This document shows positions 1 through 7,684 of a stretch of 42,270 nt of DNA, piece after piece. The stretch covers positions 1 to 42,270 of the forward strand of contig JBCCHN010000038.1 in NCBI GenBank assembly GCA_039028695.1. The letters run 5' to 3'. Source of the DNA: JANQKX01 sp039028695. GTDB lineage: Bacteria; Pseudomonadota; Alphaproteobacteria; Kiloniellales; Kiloniellaceae. The notes below the pieces were generated by a model, which was given only the letters and a program-made list of their open reading frames with translations, made no database searches and was not told the DNA's origin. How positions within the stretch are numbered: the first letter of the stretch is position 1; each line of letters begins with the position of its first letter. The translations under genes and the position numbers were made by a program.

Positions 1-791
1 CCAAGGCTTACCCGCGCCACATCCTCAAGTCGGACAGGGCCGCCTTCAAGTTCCTTAACGACCACGCGCGCAAAGTCTGCCGCGTCATTGAGCCGAGCAT
101 CGGCCCGCACGGTAAATTGACGGTCCGATGTGCGCAGTTCCCCGGCAGGCAGTTCCACATTGTTTCTTTGTAAAGCTTGTTCCACGTCATCGGCCGTTAC
201 ACCCCGCGCCGCCATTTGGCTTCGGTCTAGCCAGACCCGTATCGCCTGACGTTTTTCTCCCTCAAGCTCAACCTGGGCCACGCCATCGAGAACCGCTAGG
301 CGATCGATTAGGTTCCGTTCCACAAAATCCGTAACATCTCTTGGCGATAGATTTTCCGCCACGACCGATAAGCGCATAATCGGATCGGAATCACTGTCGT
401 TCTTGGCAACGATGGGCAGTTCGGCATCTTCAGGTAAATCGTTGGCGATGCCCGCCACCGCATCGCGCACGTCATTGGCCGCATCGGACAAATCGAGGCT
501 TGGCGAGAATTCAATCGTCGTGGTGGCCTGGCCGCGCCGACTTTGCGAGCTGATGGTGTCGACTCCGGGCACCCCGGCCACCGCCGCTTCCACCACTTCG
601 GTAATATCCCGGTCCATGACCTGTGGCGAGGCACCCGCGTAAAGCGTGGAAACCGTGATTACCGGCGATTCCACCGCGGGGAGCTCTCGAACGGCTAAGC
701 GCGGTAAGACAAAAAGACCGAAGAGAACAATGATAAGGGACATCACAGCCGCCGCCACGGGCCGGCGTACGCAAAGCTCAGCGATGTTCAT
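1..791 (-). CDS. RND efflux pump inner-membrane permease, HAE1 type (N-terminal part only)
   Basis: The gene runs off the left edge, so only the first 263 codons are visible and no stop is seen. The protein starts MNIAELCVRRPVAAAVM, followed by the first transmembrane helix (about residues 12-30) and the stretch LPRLAVRELPAVESPVITV, which is typical of AcrB/MexB-like permeases. The next part (YAGASPQVMDRDITE, then SSQSRRGQATTTIEF) matches the first porter subdomain. Such permeases export drugs, lipophiles or other toxic compounds by proton antiport as trimers, together with an adaptor and an outer-membrane channel. The start ATG at 791 lies 2 bases after the adaptor stop and has a G-rich ribosome-binding site, so the two genes are one operon. 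The substrate cannot be told from this fragment. Confidence 0.9.
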   Translation of the reverse strand, partial: MNIAELCVRRPVAAAVMSLIIVLFGLFVLPRLAVRELPAVESPVITVSTLYAGASPQVMDRDITEVVEAAVAGVPGVDTISSQSRRGQATTTIEFSPSLDLSDAANDVRDAVAGIANDLPEDAELPIVAKNDSDSDPIMRLSVVAENLSPRDVTDFVERNLIDRLAVLDGVAQVELEGEKRQAIRVWLDRSQMAARGVTADDVEQALQRNNVELPAGELRTSDRQFTVRADARLNDAADFARVVVKELEGGPVRLEDVARVSL

Positions 792-793
792 GG

Positions 794-1909
794 CTATCCC
801 CCCAGCACTCCATCAAGTGATTGCGATCCATCAGTGCCGGCCTGAGCCGACACTTGGGCAACTTTCGTACCGTCACGCAGATTGTGGAGACCCTTTGCGA
901 TAATCTGGTCGCCCTCGCGCAAGCCCGTCAGCACCTCGACCCGGTCACCCAAACGCTGTCCCAACTCGACCGCGGTTTGAACCGCACGACCCTCTCGGAC
1001 CACAAAGACAAAGCTCTCGGCACCCTGCGCCAGGACAACCTGATCCGGAATGCTGATCACGTCACGGTCCGCGAGGGAAATTCCCACATGGACAAACATG
1101 CCCGTGGGCAGAACACCATTTGGATTGGGCACCTCTGCTCGAACGCGAAAGCTTCGGGTCACAGGGTCGATGCGGGCATCGATGTCCTTGATTTGGCCTT
1201 CAAACTCCCGCTCGTTGAAGGCAACGCTCTTCAAGGTCAAAGACATCTCCGGCGCCAGGACACCGTAATACCGCTCGGGCAGGGAAAACTCGACCTGCAT
1301 GGTGGAGAGGTCGTCCAGCGTGGTCAGAACCATGCCTTCACTAACCCGGCCACCCACGTCTATTTCAGTAAAACCGATCTTGCCGGTAAAGGGAGCCACG
1401 ACCGTTCTTTCAGCGAGGATCTTGTCCGCCGCTTTTAGACGGGCCTGCGCGGCGAGAAAGTCTGCCTGCAGCTCCTCCACACTCGCCTGGGCAATGCGAT
1501 CGGATTTGGCCAATTGCTGCGCCCGCGCCAGAGCATTGCCCGCATGGTCTAAGGCGGCATTGGCTTCCATGACCTGGGCTTCTTCGCTCTCGCGATCCAG
1601 GTGGATCAAAGGAGCACCCTTTTCCACCTCTTGACCGGGAACAAACAAAACAGCTTCCACGCGGCCCGTCGCAAGAGGAACCAGGTCGATAGCCTGTTGG
1701 GCACGGGTTGTGCCCACGGCCACAACCCGATCAGCCATTCCAGCCTTTTCGACCTGGATCATATCAACCACGACCGTCCGCTCCGGGCTCGGGTTCCCCA
1801 AAGCGTTGGCGCCGGTTTTGTCATCCGTCAGCCAAAAGCCGATGAAAACCGCAAGGATAGCCAACAGGCCAATCGAAATTTGTAACGACCGGGACATCTT
1901 ACGCACCAT
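794..1909 (-). CDS. RND efflux pump periplasmic adaptor (membrane fusion protein, HlyD/AcrA family)
   Basis: This 371-residue protein has a basic N-terminus and one hydrophobic segment (about residues 8-27) without a lipobox Cys. It is therefore probably anchored by an uncleaved signal rather than as a lipoprotein. The order is that of the family: a first barrel-sandwich half (VPLATGRVEAVLFVPGQEVEKG), an Ala/Gln-rich alpha-hairpin (about 105-165), the second lipoyl half (VVAPFTGKIGFTEIDVGGRV), a beta-barrel (VEFSLPERYYGVL) and a membrane-proximal domain ending near residue 350. It bridges the permease encoded 2 bases downstream to an outer-membrane channel not present here. An in-frame ATG at 1897 is an alternative start, since neither start has a strong ribosome-binding site. 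No regulator gene is adjacent. Confidence 0.9.
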   Translation of the reverse strand: MVRKMSRSLQISIGLLAILAVFIGFWLTDDKTGANALGNPSPERTVVVDMIQVEKAGMADRVVAVGTTRAQQAIDLVPLATGRVEAVLFVPGQEVEKGAPLIHLDRESEEAQVMEANAALDHAGNALARAQQLAKSDRIAQASVEELQADFLAAQARLKAADKILAERTVVAPFTGKIGFTEIDVGGRVSEGMVLTTLDDLSTMQVEFSLPERYYGVLAPEMSLTLKSVAFNEREFEGQIKDIDARIDPVTRSFRVRAEVPNPNGVLPTGMFVHVGISLADRDVISIPDQVVLAQGAESFVFVVREGRAVQTAVELGQRLGDRVEVLTGLREGDQIIAKGLHNLRDGTKVAQVSAQAGTDGSQSLDGVLGG

Positions 1910-1926
1910 TCATGAAGAAGATGTCC

Positions 1927-1957
1927 TTGACATGGGCCTTGGACGGTGCCTTGTCAA
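1927..1957. promoter_or_regulatory. Imperfect dyad between divergent efflux and hydrolase genes
   Basis: TTGACA at 1927-1932 and its complement TGTCAA at 1952-1957 flank a 19-base spacer with some further symmetry. The site lies in the 90-base gap between the adaptor gene (leftward) and the hydrolase gene (rightward). Each arm resembles a -35 hexamer pointing away from the other gene, so it could be an operator or overlapping promoters. No convincing -10 element follows on either strand. The call is tentative. Confidence 0.25.
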
Positions 1958-1999
1958 AGAAGCTAAACGATTTGTAATGCTTAACCTCTCCACTGGAAA

Positions 2000-2638
2000 A
2001 TGACTGAGAATCAAAAGCTTATCTTAGACGGCCCCGCGGATTCAGCCCTGACCGTAATCTTTGCGCACGGTGCGGGCGCACCCATGGACAGTCCTTTCAT
2101 GGCGGCCTTTGCCGAGGGACTGGGGAAACAGGGCTGGCAAGTGGTGCGCTTTGAATTTTCCTACATGGCCGAACGGCGTCAAACGGGCAAACGCCGCCCA
2201 CCCTCGCCGCAGGCCCGACTGCTGAATGAATGGCGAGACGTTCTGGCCAGTGTGAATCATCCTGGCAAAAAACTGGTGATCGGCGGCAAATCCATGGGCG
2301 GTCGCATGGCCAGCTTATTGGCCGACGAATCGCAGGTGAATGGTCTGGTCTGCCTTGGCTACCCCTTTCACCCGCCCGGCAAGCCAGAAAAACTGCGTAC
2401 GGAGCATCTTGCCGAGCTGAGTACACCCGCATTGTTCGTCCAGGGGACGCGTGATGCCTTGGGCAGCCGGGATGAAATCGAAGGCTATCGCCTCGCGCCC
2501 GGAATCCGCTTTCACTGGGCCGAGGACGGGGATCATAGCCTCAAGCCGCGAAAGGCATCGGGGTTCACCGAAGCGGGTCATTGGCAAGCGGGGATTGATG
2601 CCATTGATCAGTTTTTGCGCGGGATTTTGCGATCATGA
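2000..2638 (+). CDS. Alpha/beta-hydrolase of the Tex30/KANL3 (dienelactone-hydrolase-like) type
   Basis: The 212-residue cytoplasmic protein shows the strand and oxyanion region VIFAHGAGAPMDSPFM near the N-terminus. The nucleophile elbow is GGKSMGG, with Ser98. Asp152 (in QGTRDALG) and His179 (in DGDHSLK) complete a plausible catalytic triad. This layout is that of small alpha/beta-family hydrolases related to eukaryotic Tex30 and the KANL3 C-terminal domain, whose bacterial substrates are mostly unknown. Its end approaches the DUF1801 gene, so the two are probably co-transcribed. The start ATG at 2000 has only a modest GGAAA ribosome-binding site. Confidence 0.85.
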   Translation: MTENQKLILDGPADSALTVIFAHGAGAPMDSPFMAAFAEGLGKQGWQVVRFEFSYMAERRQTGKRRPPSPQARLLNEWRDVLASVNHPGKKLVIGGKSMGGRMASLLADESQVNGLVCLGYPFHPPGKPEKLRTEHLAELSTPALFVQGTRDALGSRDEIEGYRLAPGIRFHWAEDGDHSLKPRKASGFTEAGHWQAGIDAIDQFLRGILRS

Positions 2639-2703
2639 AAAACTTGCGAAACAAAAACACGCAGCGCCAAAAAATTCAGCACCGCCCCTTTCAGGAGGGA
2701 GCC

Positions 2704-3096
2704 GTGAAAGCGGCCTTTGAGGGTATTGAAGACGACATTAGAGCGCCGTTGCTCAACTTGAGGGAACTGATTTTCACCGTGGCCGACCAGATGGATGAGA
2801 TTGGCCGCCTGGTCGAAACGCTAAAATGGGGCCAGCCCGCTTACTTGCCGGAAAAACCCAACGTGGGCACGACCATTCGTCTAGGCAAAGCGACCGGCCG
2901 TGAAGATGCCTGCGCATTGTTTTTTCACTGTCAAACCCGGCTCATTGAGGACTTCCGAGCCATCCACGCCGACCATATGGACTTCCAGGGCAATCGGGCC
3001 ATTGTGTTTTCGGCAACTCGGCCGCCGGATGAACAGGCGGTGAAAGACTGCATCCGAGCCGCCCTAACCTATCACCTTAAAAAAAGAACGAGATAA
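2704..3096 (+). CDS. DUF1801-domain protein
   Basis: The protein matches the DUF1801 family from near its first residue: LRELIFTVADQM, then ETLKWGQPAYL, TTIRLGK, ALFFHCQTRLIEDF, FQGNRAIVF and a basic end after CIRAALTYHLKK. The family is small, cytoplasmic and without an established biochemical role. I chose the GTG at 2704 because AGGAGG sits five bases upstream (2693-2698) and family homology begins there, giving 130 residues. An in-frame ATG at 2635 overlaps the hydrolase stop as ATGA and would add 23 polar, basic residues. It lies directly downstream of the hydrolase gene and about 95 bases before fumC. Confidence 0.8.
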   Translation: MKAAFEGIEDDIRAPLLNLRELIFTVADQMDEIGRLVETLKWGQPAYLPEKPNVGTTIRLGKATGREDACALFFHCQTRLIEDFRAIHADHMDFQGNRAIVFSATRPPDEQAVKDCIRAALTYHLKKRTR

Positions 3097-3110
3097 ACCC
3101 GCCGCGGTGC

Positions 3111-3139
3111 TTGGCCTTTGCGACGCGCGATCTTAATAT
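3111..3139 (+). promoter_or_regulatory. Candidate sigma-70 promoter for fumC
   Basis: TTGGCC (3111-3116) and TAATAT (3134-3139) are separated by 17 bases, each matching four of six consensus positions. Transcription would begin near 3146, upstream of the GTG start at 3192 and its GGGGAGG ribosome-binding site. This placement supports the shorter fumC reading rather than one beginning at 3111. It is a visual match only. Confidence 0.4.
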
Positions 3140-3191
3140 CCGGCCATACCCGATGCCGTCGGGATGCACAGACTTTTGGGGAGGCCAAACC

Positions 3192-4766
3192 GTGAGCGCT
3201 GCCGTCAAAACACGCCTTGAAACCGATTCCATGGGAGCCTTGAAGGTGCCAGCCGATCGTTATTGGGGCGCTCAAACCCAAAGATCCTTGCAGAACTTTA
3301 AAATCGGCGGCGAGACAATGCCACCGGCCTTAGTTAAGGCATTGGGCATTCAAAAGCTGGCGGCGGCCCGCACCAATATGGCCCTGGGCGCGCTCGATAA
3401 GAAACGCGGGCGGGCCATTACCAAAGCCGCCCAAGAGGTCGCAACCGGCGTCCATCTGGATCACTTTCCCTTGGTGGTCTGGCAAACCGGATCGGGCACC
3501 CAGTCCAACATGAATGCCAATGAAGTCATCGCCGGGCGGGCCAATGAGATCCTGACCGGCGAACGAGGCGGAAAAGACCCGGTGCATCCCAACGATCATT
3601 GCAATATGGGTCAGTCGTCCAACGATACCTTTCCCACAGCCATGCACATTGCCGCGGCCACCCATATTCACGGAGAGACCATCCCCGCGCTGGAGGCCCT
3701 GCACAAAGCTTTAGATGCCAAAGCGAAGGCCTTTGCCAAGATCATCAAGATCGGCCGCACACACCTGATGGACGCCACACCTTTGACTCTGGGCCAAGAG
3801 TTCTCTGGTTACGCCAAGCAGGTGGAAAACGGCATCAAGCGCCTGAAAAGCTCCCTGCCCCATCTTTATGAGTTGGCGCAAGGCGGCACCGCCGTGGGGA
3901 CCGGCCTCAATGCGGTCAAGGGCTTCGACAAAGCCTTTGCGGCGGAAGTTGCCAAGGTCACCAAGCTGCCCTTTGTCACCGCGCCCAACAAATTTGAGGC
4001 GCTGGCGGCACATGATGCCATCGTGGAAGCCTCGGGCGCACTAAATGTGATCGCCTGCTCCCTGATGAAGATCGCCCACGATATTCGCATGCTGGGTTCC
4101 GGCCCCCGCTGCGGCTTGGCCGAGCTGCTTTTGCCCGCCAACGAGCCGGGTTCGTCCATCATGCCGGGCAAGGTAAACCCCACCCAGGCAGAGGCCATGA
4201 CAATGGTCTGCGCCCAGGTAATGGGTAACCACACCACGGTCACGGTGGCCGGGGCCACCGGTCACTTCGAGCTAAATGTCTTCAAGCCGGTCTTGATCTA
4301 TTCTCTGCTGCAGTCCGCCAAGCTGATCGGCGATGCCTGCGACAGTTTCCGCAGCAATTGCGTGGAAGGCATTGTCGCCAATGAAAGTCGAATCAAGGCG
4401 CTCATGGAGCAATCGCTGATGCTGGTCACGGCCCTGAACCCCCATATTGGCTACGACAACGCCGCTAAGGTGGCAAAGAAGGCCTATGCGGAAGACTCAA
4501 CCCTGAAGGAAGCGGCCGTCGCACTCGGACTCTTGAGCGCAGATGATTTTGACCGTCTGGTTCAGCCAAAGGATATGTTGGGTCCGCGCAACCTGATGAA
4601 AAAGGCCGCCGTGAAAAAAGCCCCCGTGAAAAAAGCTCCTGCCAGAAAAGCTTCGGCCAAAAAATCCTCAGTGAAAAAGGCATCGGCGAAAAAGGCGCCT
4701 GCCAAAAACGCAAGTGCCAAGAAAAAACCAGCAAAACGGGGCCGTCCTCGAAAGGCGGCAAAATAG
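3192..4766 (+). CDS. fumC: Class II fumarate hydratase with histone-H1-like C-terminal tail
   Basis: FumC interconverts fumarate and malate in the citric acid cycle as a homotetramer without an iron-sulfur cluster. The core of 468 residues matches the usual length (E. coli about 467). It begins RLETDSMGALKVPADRYWGAQT and contains GRTHLMDATP with His191 and the signature GSSIMPGKVNP (residues 320-330), where Ser321 corresponds to the catalytic loop Ser. The GTG at 3192 follows GGGGAGG; the upstream in-frame extension to 3111 lacks homology. After residue 468 comes a 56-residue tail (4596-4763) of Lys/Ala-rich repeats such as VKKAP, ARKAS, AKKSS and AKKAP. By my count it has 20 Lys and 4 Arg, and it ends in KRGRPRKAAK, which resembles an AT-hook. 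This tail is foreign to standard FumC and looks like bacterial histone-H1-like proteins; DNA or RNA binding is inference. Confidence 0.95.
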   Translation: MSAAVKTRLETDSMGALKVPADRYWGAQTQRSLQNFKIGGETMPPALVKALGIQKLAAARTNMALGALDKKRGRAITKAAQEVATGVHLDHFPLVVWQTGSGTQSNMNANEVIAGRANEILTGERGGKDPVHPNDHCNMGQSSNDTFPTAMHIAAATHIHGETIPALEALHKALDAKAKAFAKIIKIGRTHLMDATPLTLGQEFSGYAKQVENGIKRLKSSLPHLYELAQGGTAVGTGLNAVKGFDKAFAAEVAKVTKLPFVTAPNKFEALAAHDAIVEASGALNVIACSLMKIAHDIRMLGSGPRCGLAELLLPANEPGSSIMPGKVNPTQAEAMTMVCAQVMGNHTTVTVAGATGHFELNVFKPVLIYSLLQSAKLIGDACDSFRSNCVEGIVANESRIKALMEQSLMLVTALNPHIGYDNAAKVAKKAYAEDSTLKEAAVALGLLSADDFDRLVQPKDMLGPRNLMKKAAVKKAPVKKAPARKASAKKSSVKKASAKKAPAKNASAKKKPAKRGRPRKAAK

Positions 4767-4791
4767 GTCGCCGGGTCTCGGCTGATTGAGG

Positions 4792-5004
4792 ATGGATCAG
4801 ACCATCAAGAAACACTCGGTGACCATTGCCGGGCACAAAACCAGTCTGTCGCTGGAGGCCGCCTTTTGGCAGGCCTTAAGGGAAGAAGCCAAAAGGCGGC
4901 GCCAATCCTTAAACGGCCTAATCGAAGAGATCGATAGGAACCGTGAGGGAAATCTTTCCAGCGCGGTGCGGGTCTTTTTGCTCAAAACGGCACAAAGCCG
5001 TTAA
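4792..5004 (+). CDS. Ribbon-helix-helix domain protein (RHH_4 type)
   Basis: The 70-residue protein contains VTIAGHKTSLSLEAAFWQAL, then LNGLIEEID and NLSSAVRVFLL. This pattern is that of the alphaproteobacterial ribbon-helix-helix family PF13467, a predicted DNA-binding fold that works as a dimer. It begins 25 bases after fumC and is read in the same direction, so they are probably co-transcribed; I recall this pairing from other alphaproteobacteria. The ATG at 4792 is preferred to a TTG two codons upstream. No target site is evident. Confidence 0.8.
   Translation: MDQTIKKHSVTIAGHKTSLSLEAAFWQALREEAKRRRQSLNGLIEEIDRNREGNLSSAVRVFLLKTAQSR
4986..5002 (-). terminator. Small hairpin at a convergent gene junction
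   Basis: AACGGC (4986-4991) pairs with GCCGTT (4997-5002) around a five-base loop. Read leftward the stem runs into four T residues, so it could weakly terminate the eutC-eutD-SnoaL unit. It overlaps the end of the ribbon-helix-helix gene. The short stem and short T tract keep confidence low. Confidence 0.3.
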
Positions 5005-5010
5005 AGAGAC

Positions 5011-5457
5011 TTATTCGCCGGAAAATCCTTCGGCCGCCCCTGCTCTAAGCTGATGCTTGACCGCATCGATATCGCCAAGAACCCAAAGGGCGGTCAGCAC
5101 TTGGCCATCACTTTGGAAAAAAGCTGCCCCGGCCCACTGGATCTCTTGACCCGTCGCCGGCACGCCGAAAAAATCAGCCCGATGGATGCCTTGAAAGGTC
5201 ATGCGGGCAGCAGCCCGCCTGTCGGTGGCCACGATATCTTCAATGGTACAGGTGTAATTCCCCAGCGCCCGGTGGACTGAGCGCATGTAGTCGATGAACC
5301 CAGCTCGTCCCCGTTTTTCGGGCCCCAGGGAACCACGAAAGCGAAAATCGAGATGAAGAATTTCGCTTGCCACGCTTTCGTCTGCTTGGTTCCAAAGATC
5401 GTGATAGAAGCGCTCGATGAGCCCTTGTATGCTGAGGGTCATCGGCTCTGCCGGCAT
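5011..5457 (-). CDS. SnoaL-like / ester cyclase family protein (NTF2-like fold)
   Basis: The 148-residue protein has the cone-shaped NTF2-like pattern: IERFYHDLWNQADESVASEIL, then FRFRGSLGPEKRGRAGFIDYMRSVHRAL, RMTFQGIHRADFFGVPATGQEIQWAGAAFF and a final strand ALWVLGDIDAV. This resembles the SnoaL polyketide-cyclase and ester cyclase family, whose bacterial members are mostly of unknown function. The start ATG at 5457 overlaps the stop of the upstream eutD gene as TAATG, implying translational coupling. An ATG at 5499 would give 14 more residues inside eutD. Its place as last gene after eutC-eutD suggests a link to that pathway, but no such role is known to me. Confidence 0.75.
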   Translation of the reverse strand: MPAEPMTLSIQGLIERFYHDLWNQADESVASEILHLDFRFRGSLGPEKRGRAGFIDYMRSVHRALGNYTCTIEDIVATDRRAAARMTFQGIHRADFFGVPATGQEIQWAGAAFFQSDGQVLTALWVLGDIDAVKHQLRAGAAEGFSGE

Positions 5458-6638
5458 TAGGTCTTCACCATCATCTGACGGGGCAGATTGGTGAGACAAT
5501 CGGCGCCCGATTCGGTGATGACAATGGATTCAGTGGTCTCATAGCCCCAATCCTCCATCCACAACCCGGTCATGAAATGAAAGGTCATGCCCGGTTCCAA
5601 GGGTGTGGTATCCCCCGGCCGCAAGCTCATGGTGCGCTCACCCCAGTCGGGAGGATAGGAAACGCCGATGGGATAGCCGGTGCGGCTGTCCTTGACGATG
5701 TCGTACTTGGCTAAAACGTCAAAAAAGGCCTGGGCGATATCTTGGCACAGGTTTCCGGGCCGGGCAGCCTCCAAGCCCGCCTCCATGCCTTCCAGCACGG
5801 CCTTTTCCGCATCCAAAAAGGTCTGGGTCGGCTGGCCCAAGTATACTGTCCTCGACAAGGGACATTGGTAGCGGTGTACAGCACCGGCGATTTCATAAAA
5901 AGTGGCCTCCCCTCCCTTCATGGGCTTGTCGTTCCAGGTAATATGGGGGGCTGAAGCCTCGACGCCCGAGGGCAAAAGGGGCACGATGGCCGGATAGTCC
6001 CCGCCTTGTCCCTCAATACCGCGAATACCGGTTGCTGAAATTTCGGCAACCAAGTCGCATTTGCGCATGCCCGGTTCCACCACTTCCCAAATTCGGCGGT
6101 GCATTGCCTCAACAATCTGGCCCGCCTTTTTCATATAGTCCAATTCTTGCGGTGACTTGATCGCCCGCTGCCAGTTGACGAGTGCCGTGGCGTCCTGAAA
6201 GCGGGCGTTGGGCAAATTGCGACGCAGGGATTCCATACAGGCGGCGGAAAAATAGTAGTTATCCATCTCCACACCGATGACCCCTGTGCCAAAGCCCTTA
6301 TCGTCGAGAATAGCCGACAGATGATCCATGGGATGCCGTTCAACGGACATGACGTAGTGGTCGGGGTAAAAAAGGATGTTGTCATGGTTCATGAAGACGG
6401 TGAGCTTGGCTCCGTTGCCATCCTGTTGGCGGCCATACCAGATGGGGTCGCCCTCCAAACCCAGCAACACGCATTGATGGACATAGAAAGACCAGCCATC
6501 ATAGCCGGTCAGCCAATTCATGTTGGATGGATCCGTTACCAAGAGAAGTTCCAAGCCCGCCTTTTCCATAGACCGGCGCGTCTTTGCTATGCGTTGGTGG
6601 AATTCCTCTCGGCTGAACTTTAACTCCACTGCGCTCAT
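5457..6638 (-). CDS. doeA (eutD): Ectoine hydrolase-like M24 (creatinase/Xaa-Pro peptidase fold) protein
   Basis: The 393-residue protein has a creatinase-type N-terminal domain (about 1-155, with PSNMNWLTGYDGWSFYVHQ) and a pita-bread M24 domain. The stretches EIAGAVHRYQCPLSRTVYLG and YPIGVSYPPDWGERTMSLRPGD are the ones I associate with DoeA/EutD. DoeA opens the ectoine ring to N-alpha-acetyl-diaminobutyrate in the cytoplasm. The eutC homologue nine bases upstream supports this assignment over a generic Xaa-Pro peptidase. The ATG at 6638 has GAGGGAAGAG upstream; a TTG one codon earlier is less likely. The usual partner eutE/doeB deacetylase is not in this window. Confidence 0.8.
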   Translation of the reverse strand: MSAVELKFSREEFHQRIAKTRRSMEKAGLELLLVTDPSNMNWLTGYDGWSFYVHQCVLLGLEGDPIWYGRQQDGNGAKLTVFMNHDNILFYPDHYVMSVERHPMDHLSAILDDKGFGTGVIGVEMDNYYFSAACMESLRRNLPNARFQDATALVNWQRAIKSPQELDYMKKAGQIVEAMHRRIWEVVEPGMRKCDLVAEISATGIRGIEGQGGDYPAIVPLLPSGVEASAPHITWNDKPMKGGEATFYEIAGAVHRYQCPLSRTVYLGQPTQTFLDAEKAVLEGMEAGLEAARPGNLCQDIAQAFFDVLAKYDIVKDSRTGYPIGVSYPPDWGERTMSLRPGDTTPLEPGMTFHFMTGLWMEDWGYETTESIVITESGADCLTNLPRQMMVKT

Positions 6639-6650
6639 CAAACTCTTCCC

Positions 6651-7643
6651 TCAATTCTGGAATGTCATACCCGCATCTGCTGCTTGGGCGCGGGCGCGGG
6701 CCAAGATGGCGATCGCCGTATCTTGTATGCCCGTTCCGGTCAGGTCACATAGTGTCACCGCATCGTTGCTTGTGCGACCCTCGGCCTTGCCGACGATGAT
6801 CTCGCCGAGTTCGGGAAAGCCTTGGTCGGCCGGCACAGCGCCAGCCGCAATGGCAGCGCGCAGTTCGCCACAGATAACGCATTGGCTTAGGCGGTCCGGC
6901 ACGTAAAGATCCGCTGCGGCAAGCACCTCAGGGGCGATCTCGCACTTAAAGTCCGCGTCCGAGCCCATGGCGGTAATGTGAAGCCCCGGCCGCAAATGTC
7001 CCGGACCGATCAAGGGTTTGGTGGCCGGGGTTGCGGTGATCAAAATATCGCTAGCCTCGGCAACCTCGTCTATCTGTTTGGAAGCGGTCACGGGAATGCC
7101 GAGCTCCTCGGAGGCGATCGCGGCCAATTTTTTGGCCTTTTCCGGATCGCGCCCCCAGACCTTAGCTTCGCGAATGGGCCGAACCAAAGTCAAGGCCTGC
7201 AGTTGCAGACGGGCCTGCATCCCTGTCCCTAAAACACCAGCGCGGCTGGCATCCGTTCGTGCCAAGCAGCGCGCAGCCACGGCCCCTGCTGCTGCAGTTC
7301 GAACGTCAGTCAAATAGCCATTGTCCAGCAGGACCGCTTCAACCACCCCGGTTTTGGCGCTATAAACGACCATGAGGCCGCCCAGGGCCGGCAAACCTTG
7401 TTTTGGATTATCGAAAAACCCCGAACTGGATTTTAAGGCAAAGGAGTCCATGCCAGGAATGTAAGCTGTTTTCGCATCCATTTCCCCATTGGCCTCAGCA
7501 ATCGACAGGTGAAGGATGGGCGGCATCACCACCTTCTTGGTAGCGAGCGCCGCAAAGGCATCCTGGACACAATCCACGATGTCCAAGTCCAACTGAACCA
7601 ATTTGCGGAGGTCTTTTTCACCGATGATCTTAATGTCAGGCAT
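6651..7643 (-). CDS. eutC: EutC-like cyclodeaminase (ornithine cyclodeaminase / mu-crystallin family)
   Basis: The 330-residue protein has the ornithine cyclodeaminase/mu-crystallin layout: an N-terminal dimerisation part (KTAYIPGMDSFALKSSSGFF), the loop LLDNGYLTDVRTAAAGAVAA, and a Rossmann NAD-binding motif VLGTGMQARLQLQAL. Later come TAMGSDADFKCEIAPEVL and a C-terminal CDLTGTGIQDTAIA. These stretches agree with EutC of ectoine-utilisation loci, thought to act on a diaminobutyrate-derived intermediate. The position directly before eutD/doeA strengthens the call. The ATG at 7643 follows an AAAGAGA ribosome-binding site. Only 41 bases separate it from the asmA-like gene upstream, so read-through from there is possible. 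Confidence 0.8.
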   Translation of the reverse strand: MPDIKIIGEKDLRKLVQLDLDIVDCVQDAFAALATKKVVMPPILHLSIAEANGEMDAKTAYIPGMDSFALKSSSGFFDNPKQGLPALGGLMVVYSAKTGVVEAVLLDNGYLTDVRTAAAGAVAARCLARTDASRAGVLGTGMQARLQLQALTLVRPIREAKVWGRDPEKAKKLAAIASEELGIPVTASKQIDEVAEASDILITATPATKPLIGPGHLRPGLHITAMGSDADFKCEIAPEVLAAADLYVPDRLSQCVICGELRAAIAAGAVPADQGFPELGEIIVGKAEGRTSNDAVTLCDLTGTGIQDTAIAILARARAQAADAGMTFQN

Positions 7644-7684
7644 GCTGGTCTCTTTGGCTGAAGGCTACATTTTTTGGATGAGTG

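Noticed and set aside
3111..3191. A longer fumC start at 3111
   Set aside because: The added 27 residues have no similarity to FumC, and the GTG at 3192 has a strong ribosome-binding site.
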